DNA from: Chloroflexota bacterium
Lineage (GTDB): Bacteria > Chloroflexota > Dehalococcoidia > JACQUA01
NCBI GenBank assembly: GCA_016210565.1
Contig: JACQUA010000355.1
Span: 1 to 35,190, forward strand
Direction of reading: 5' to 3'
DNA length: 35,190 nt
Shown one piece after another: positions 31,152 through 35,190 of the stretch; within the stretch, counting starts at the first letter, position 1, and each line of letters starts with the position of its first letter. The notes below the pieces were generated by a model. That model was not told the origin of the DNA and did no database searches. It saw only the letters and a program-made list of their open reading frames with translations. The position numbers were made by a program, and so were the translations under genes.

Positions 31152-32558
31152 TTAAGACATGTCACCCATGGGCACTCCCAGGCTGTGCAGTGTCTGTTCA
31201 ACCCTATCATACAGGCCTACCAGCTCCCCGGAAGGCGTCAGGGTCCTGACATCATAGTAGTAGCTGAAGGGCTTACCTTCATCAACGGCGCCCTGATCCT
31301 CATAGAGCCTCAATACCCTTCCCAGCAACTCATTGGTTTTTTCCCGGCTCAGTCCAGCTACCCCTCGCGATATCCTGGTTACGAATTTCCAATCCAGGTC
31401 CACTTTGTATTCCCCCTCGGTCCCTGGCCCGCACGAGTATCCCCTCCAGGACCAGGCCCAGCCGCTCCCGGTATGGGCCAGAATCAGGGCTGCCAGCTCA
31501 TACAGGCGGAGGCTCGTTCCTAAACCATTACTGGTATTCTGACTGCCGTCCATGGGGATACCCAGGTTACGCTCTATGGCGCGACGGGCGCCCGAAGAAG
31601 CCTGCAGCGGCGTTCTGCCAGTGTGATTCCCCTGTCGGTCGACGACGTTTAAGAACAGGTTGTTTTTGTCCCCCGTAAATGCCATCTGCCCCAGCAACGA
31701 GGCCACGACCGCAACCGTTGTTTCCGCGCTGTTCCGGCAGTACCCTCCTAAAATAGGATCAGTGCCGCAGTGACGATAGACGCCCATCCCCTCGGCCGCA
31801 CAGGCTAATCTCAGGTGATTCCAATTGAGCTTCAATTCCGGCATCAACGGAACTGCTATTTGGGAGTTGAATCTATTGAGAAGGCTATCCCCGGCATAGC
31901 AAGCTAGAATGGCGGGTGGAGACGTCGCCGGGGCATTGCCTAACCAGAGACCTGGCTTTCCCAATAGCCCGGCAATAGTTCTTTGCCACCGGACTACGGC
32001 CCTGGCCCACATCATTTCCCCGGGGGTCTCTGCCAAATATGGAATGTCGCCGAGTTCGCCCTTCAATTTCCGGGCCAAGTCCCCCAATGGCCCTGTACCA
32101 GGGATATGGGCATCCAGCATCCTGGCGACAGAGGTTTGAATACCGCCCTTACGGAGAAAGCCTCTGGCAGGCAGAGCTATGATAGTAGGAGGCGCTTTGC
32201 TATCATGAGCCCGGGCCTTTATGGTGATGGCATCTTTCCCCTCACCCACGGTAAACTGCTTCGGCGCCCTGGCCGCGGCGGCTTCCACTTCTTCTCTTCG
32301 CAGCGAAACTACCCGGTTGCTGTCTACATTATAAATGCCCACCCTCTCCAGCAATTGCAGGGCCGCCTGCCAGATGGCATCGGCCAGGGCATCGTCACAG
32401 ATGATATCTTCGGGATTAAAGCGGATGGAATATTCCGAGGTGAGGCGCCGGAGCTCCCGGCCCAGCCTGAGGTCGAAGTCCAACTCCCTCATTACCGGCC
32501 CATCAAGAGACCGCTGGATAAATTCCCGAAGTCCCACGGTGCTTCCGTCAAGTCTCAT
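31152..32558 (-). CDS. MtmB-family methyltransferase-like protein, copy 3 (no pyrrolysine)
   Basis: A 468-residue paralogue. The site segment is LACYAGDS with TAT at 31896-31898; this copy has lost the acidic EEG after the Tyr. NSAETTVAVVASLLG replaces the NSEEAA pattern, so one of the two glutamates is Ala, and DGSQNTSNGLG keeps the Gln. GSGWAWSWRGYSCGPG differs from copies 1 and 2 but matches copy 4, so copies 3 and 4 form a subgroup. The ATG at 32558 is the first in-frame start (MRLDGSTVGLREF). It follows SBP4 by 83 bases. Confidence 0.8.
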   Translation of the reverse strand: MRLDGSTVGLREFIQRSLDGPVMRELDFDLRLGRELRRLTSEYSIRFNPEDIICDDALADAIWQAALQLLERVGIYNVDSNRVVSLRREEVEAAAARAPKQFTVGEGKDAITIKARAHDSKAPPTIIALPARGFLRKGGIQTSVARMLDAHIPGTGPLGDLARKLKGELGDIPYLAETPGEMMWARAVVRWQRTIAGLLGKPGLWLGNAPATSPPAILACYAGDSLLNRFNSQIAVPLMPELKLNWNHLRLACAAEGMGVYRHCGTDPILGGYCRNSAETTVAVVASLLGQMAFTGDKNNLFLNVVDRQGNHTGRTPLQASSGARRAIERNLGIPMDGSQNTSNGLGTSLRLYELAALILAHTGSGWAWSWRGYSCGPGTEGEYKVDLDWKFVTRISRGVAGLSREKTNELLGRVLRLYEDQGAVDEGKPFSYYYDVRTLTPSGELVGLYDRVEQTLHSLGVPMGDMS

Positions 32559-32641
32559 TTGTTTATCACTTCGCTCCGACCGCGATTGGCTTCATTCAAC
32601 CAGCCAAAGCTGGCGCGGGCTAGCAGGTTCATTTTGCAAAT

Positions 32642-33799
32642 TTACTTCAGTAGAGGGCCAAAAATCTCCCTGGCTACCTTTTGCTTTTGGGGCAGCGCAA
32701 GCAGGGATTCCTCATCGTCCGTGCTTACATAGTTTACCCCAGGCTGCCTGATTTTGATAGGGGGGAGATGGTCTGTAGCCACATCCATCCGATTGCTCGG
32801 GGTTCCCTGGGCCTTGCCATAGATAGTCTGCCCTTCCCGGGAGAGAAGCCAGTTAATGAAAAGTTTAGCCGCATTGGGATGTGGCGCTTTCGCCGCGACG
32901 CTGAGGACTCCCGCGCCAGCGCCAATCCAAGTCCCTTCTTTGGGAACAATTGGGGCTATCGGGGCGCCCAGGGCGACAAACTCCGCCACGAATGCATCCG
33001 TCGCTGCAATACCCACGGGGTATTTTCCCCTTGCTATCCATTCCACCACAAGCCTTCGGTCCGCTATGATCATGGGCTCCATCCTGGCGAAAGCTCTCAT
33101 AAAATCATAGCCCAGTAGTTCGCTAAACATGGTGAACCAGTTAAGTCCTGCTCCCACTAAAGTGGGGTCGTTCATGGTAATGTTACCTTTCCACCTGGGA
33201 TTAAGGATATCTCTCATGTAAACGATGTCGCCCGCCTTGACCATGCCCGTGTTAACAGTTATCGGGGCATTCACGTAAGATATGAACTGAAATATTGTCT
33301 TTTCTCTGTCCACGAAGGGAAGTTTCTTATCCCACCACGCCTGGGGGTCTTTCACCTCTGGCAGCAAAAGCAGAGGCTCAAGCGGCCCCAGTAAACCTGT
33401 TGGCTTAGTATTGATGGTCAATGATGATCCCCCAGCTATGATGACATCGGCCAAATTCAGGCCTGCCCTGTTTTCTCTTATGAGTTTTTCTGCAACTTCT
33501 CCGCCCCTTCCCTGCGTTATATCGAGGTCCATGCCGTATTTTTGCTTAAAGGCCATAACCAGCGCTGTCCTTTCAGAGCTGCCGAAAGCCGTATAAATTA
33601 CGACTGTACCCTCTTTCTTGGCCTCTCTTACGAGTTGCTCCCATTCTTCCTGCCATGCCGGCGTGGCTTCCGTGCCGGTCTTGACTTTGATTTCGCTGGC
33701 TGGCGCGGGAACCTGGGCTGCTTCTCTGATAGCGCAGCCCGCTAGAAATATCAGAAATGATAGTGGAATAAATAAAGTTACCAATGGTAGTATTCCCAT
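32642..33799 (-). CDS. Fe3+-type ABC substrate-binding lipoprotein, SBP4
   Basis: A 385-residue lipoprotein: a hydrophobic signal FLIFLAGC ends at Cys 22. The mature protein is very close to SBP1 in its layout (WEQLVREAKKEGTVVIYTAF, LDITQGRGGEVAEKLIRENRAGLNLADVIIAGG, LLLLPEVKDPQAWWDKKLPFVD, HPNAAKLFINWLLSREGQTIYGK). GAAGGGA lies about 11 bases before the ATG at 33799. It starts 43 bases after the MtmB-like copy 4 stop and precedes copy 3, so the array is probably co-transcribed at least locally. Confidence 0.88.
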   Translation of the reverse strand: MGILPLVTLFIPLSFLIFLAGCAIREAAQVPAPASEIKVKTGTEATPAWQEEWEQLVREAKKEGTVVIYTAFGSSERTALVMAFKQKYGMDLDITQGRGGEVAEKLIRENRAGLNLADVIIAGGSSLTINTKPTGLLGPLEPLLLLPEVKDPQAWWDKKLPFVDREKTIFQFISYVNAPITVNTGMVKAGDIVYMRDILNPRWKGNITMNDPTLVGAGLNWFTMFSELLGYDFMRAFARMEPMIIADRRLVVEWIARGKYPVGIAATDAFVAEFVALGAPIAPIVPKEGTWIGAGAGVLSVAAKAPHPNAAKLFINWLLSREGQTIYGKAQGTPSNRMDVATDHLPPIKIRQPGVNYVSTDDEESLLALPQKQKVAREIFGPLLK

Positions 33800-33842
33800 T
33801 TCTGGTTATCCCTTCTCGAAACAGGTTTTCCGGCGCGGCACA

Positions 33843-35190
33843 TCAACCCAGGGGCACACCTAATCTTTGGAGCTCCTCTTCAACCCCATCGTACAAGGCC
33901 ACCAGCTCCGTGGAAGGCGTCAGGGTCTTGATATCATAATAATAGGCAAAAGGCTTGCCCTCGTCGCCGTCCCGGCTTTCATAAAGCTGCAACAATTCTG
34001 CCACCAATTCATTGGTTTTCTCCCTGCTCAGTCCGGTTGCGCCCCGGGAGATCCTGGTTACCAATCGATAGTCCAGGTCTACCGTGTATTCCCCCATCGG
34101 CCCGGGCGCGCAGGGATACCGCCAGGACCAGGCCCAGCCGCTGCCGCTCTGGGCCAGGGTTAAGGCGGCGAGTTCATATAAGCTGAGCCCGGTGCCTAAC
34201 CCATTCTTACTGATGCGCTGAATCCCATCCATGGGGATACCGAGATTGCGCTCTATTGACCGGCGGGCCGCTGATGAGGCCTGCAGCGGGGCCCTTGCGG
34301 TCCGGTTCCCCTCGCGGTCCACAGTAGAGAGCTGCACAGTTTTCTCGTCGCCTGCATACACCATCGATCCGAGCACTGAGGCCAAAGCCACGACCGCAGC
34401 CTCCTCACTATTTCGGCAGTACCCGCCCACAACCGGGTCAGCGCTGCACGATCGATGGACGCCCAGACACCGGGCTGCATAGGTCAGTCTCAAACGGTCC
34501 CAATTTAGCTTGAGCTCCGGTATCAATGAGACTGAGATATGAGAATTGAATCTATTAAGAAGTCCCTCTTCCAAATAGCAAGTCTGAATGGCCGGGGGGG
34601 AAGTGATTTCGGCGCTGCCCAACCAGAGGCCGGGCTTGCCCAATAGGTCAGCAACACCTCTCTTCCACCGTACCACAGCCCTGCCCCAGACCATTTCCCC
34701 GGGAGTTTCCGCCATGTACGGAATGCCGTCCAGTTCGTTCTTTAGCTGGCGGGCCAGATCACCGAGGGGGCCTGCATCAGAGACATAGGCGTCCATCATC
34801 CTGGCGACAAAGGCCTGGACGCCCCCTTTATGGCGGAAGCTTCTGGCGGGCTGCGCCAGAATGACAGGCGGTACTTTGCTACCGTGATCCGATGCCCTTA
34901 TCGTGACGGCATCTTTTCCCGCGCCCACCACAAACTCTTTGGGCGCCCTGGCCGCCGCGGCTTCCACCTCGGCTCTTCGTAGCAGAACTACCCGGTTGGT
35001 GTCCAGATTGTAGATGCCCACCCTCTCCAGCAATTGCAGGGCCGTCTGCCAGATGGCGTCGGCAATGACATCGTCGCAGATGATCTCCTCGCGATTGAAA
35101 CGAATAGAGTATTCTGAGGTGAGGAGCTTGAGCTGCCGGCTCAACTTGAGATCGAAATCCAGCTCCTTCATTACCGGTCCATCGAGAGAC
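33843..35190 (-). CDS. MtmB-family methyltransferase-like protein, copy 4 (partial, runs off the window)
   Basis: The last 449 or so residues of a fourth paralogue. The reading frame continues to the window edge with SLDGPV before MKELDFD, so about 20 N-terminal residues lie outside. The site segment is TCYLEEG with TAT at 34575-34577. NSEEAAVVALASVLG keeps the Glu pair and DGIQRISKNGLG has the Gln with one extra residue after it. The C-terminus YYYDIKTLTPSTELVALYDG is typical. Its own upstream binding protein, if the pattern holds, would be outside the window. Confidence 0.8.
   Translation of the reverse strand, partial: SLDGPVMKELDFDLKLSRQLKLLTSEYSIRFNREEIICDDVIADAIWQTALQLLERVGIYNLDTNRVVLLRRAEVEAAAARAPKEFVVGAGKDAVTIRASDHGSKVPPVILAQPARSFRHKGGVQAFVARMMDAYVSDAGPLGDLARQLKNELDGIPYMAETPGEMVWGRAVVRWKRGVADLLGKPGLWLGSAEITSPPAIQTCYLEEGLLNRFNSHISVSLIPELKLNWDRLRLTYAARCLGVHRSCSADPVVGGYCRNSEEAAVVALASVLGSMVYAGDEKTVQLSTVDREGNRTARAPLQASSAARRSIERNLGIPMDGIQRISKNGLGTGLSLYELAALTLAQSGSGWAWSWRYPCAPGPMGEYTVDLDYRLVTRISRGATGLSREKTNELVAELLQLYESRDGDEGKPFAYYYDIKTLTPSTELVALYDGVEEELQRLGVPLG

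Overview
The window is a high-GC bacterial segment that I read as an anaerobic, corrinoid-dependent bacterium, most plausibly Chloroflexota (Dehalococcoidia-like). This is an inference from the mix of B12-dependent ribonucleotide reductase with NrdR, a core-MetE-like protein, MtmB-family methyltransferases, UbiD and molybdopterin enzymes, and very repeat-rich intergenic DNA. No rRNA or other phylogenetic marker is present to prove it.

Layout. Positions 3-2069 hold a complete IS1182-type insertion sequence whose transposase carries three tandem 41-residue repeats inside its catalytic domain. Positions 2248-9122 are mostly housekeeping: a MaoC-type hydratase, a BioD/DRTGG protein, an unknown protein, a LonB-type protease, three tRNAs (Phe, Gly, Leu), and an AbrB-type regulator overlapping arsM behind a strong promoter. 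Positions 9187-9920 hold a decayed DJ-1/PfpI fragment, a 50-bp perfect palindrome and a Tat/lipoprotein with three HxH motifs. Then come tRNA-Gln, a core-MetE-like zinc protein and a Tat-exported DUF362 protein, each of the last two preceded by the same heptamer-repeat module and a TATAAT box. Positions 12986-17744 carry an ImmA/Xre pair and nrdR-nrdJ with a candidate NrdR box.

The most striking part is 18920 to the right edge, all on the minus strand. Four MtmB-family (monomethylamine:corrinoid methyltransferase-like) genes alternate with five lipoprotein substrate-binding proteins of the Fe3+-type ABC family, interrupted by a UbiD-type decarboxylase followed by a molybdopterin oxidoreductase. 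None of the MtmB-like genes has an in-frame amber codon. The likely equivalent of the pyrrolysine site is a TAT (Tyr) codon in all four. One substrate-binding gene is broken by an internal deletion and frameshift, and a remnant of a second molybdopterin oxidoreductase lies upstream of UbiD, so the cluster has grown by duplication and is partly decaying. No ABC permease, ATPase, corrinoid protein or reductive activator is in the window. My working idea is that each lipoprotein/methyltransferase pair is a capture-and-demethylation module for a methylated compound, with paralogues specialised for different substrates.

Intergenic DNA is unusually structured: heptanucleotide tracts, palindromic CACAGGCG/CGCCTGTG elements, two elements of about 107 bp with terminal inverted repeats, and other hairpins. 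One heptamer tract of 14 units is translated inside nrdJ, and another encodes the C-terminus of ArsM.
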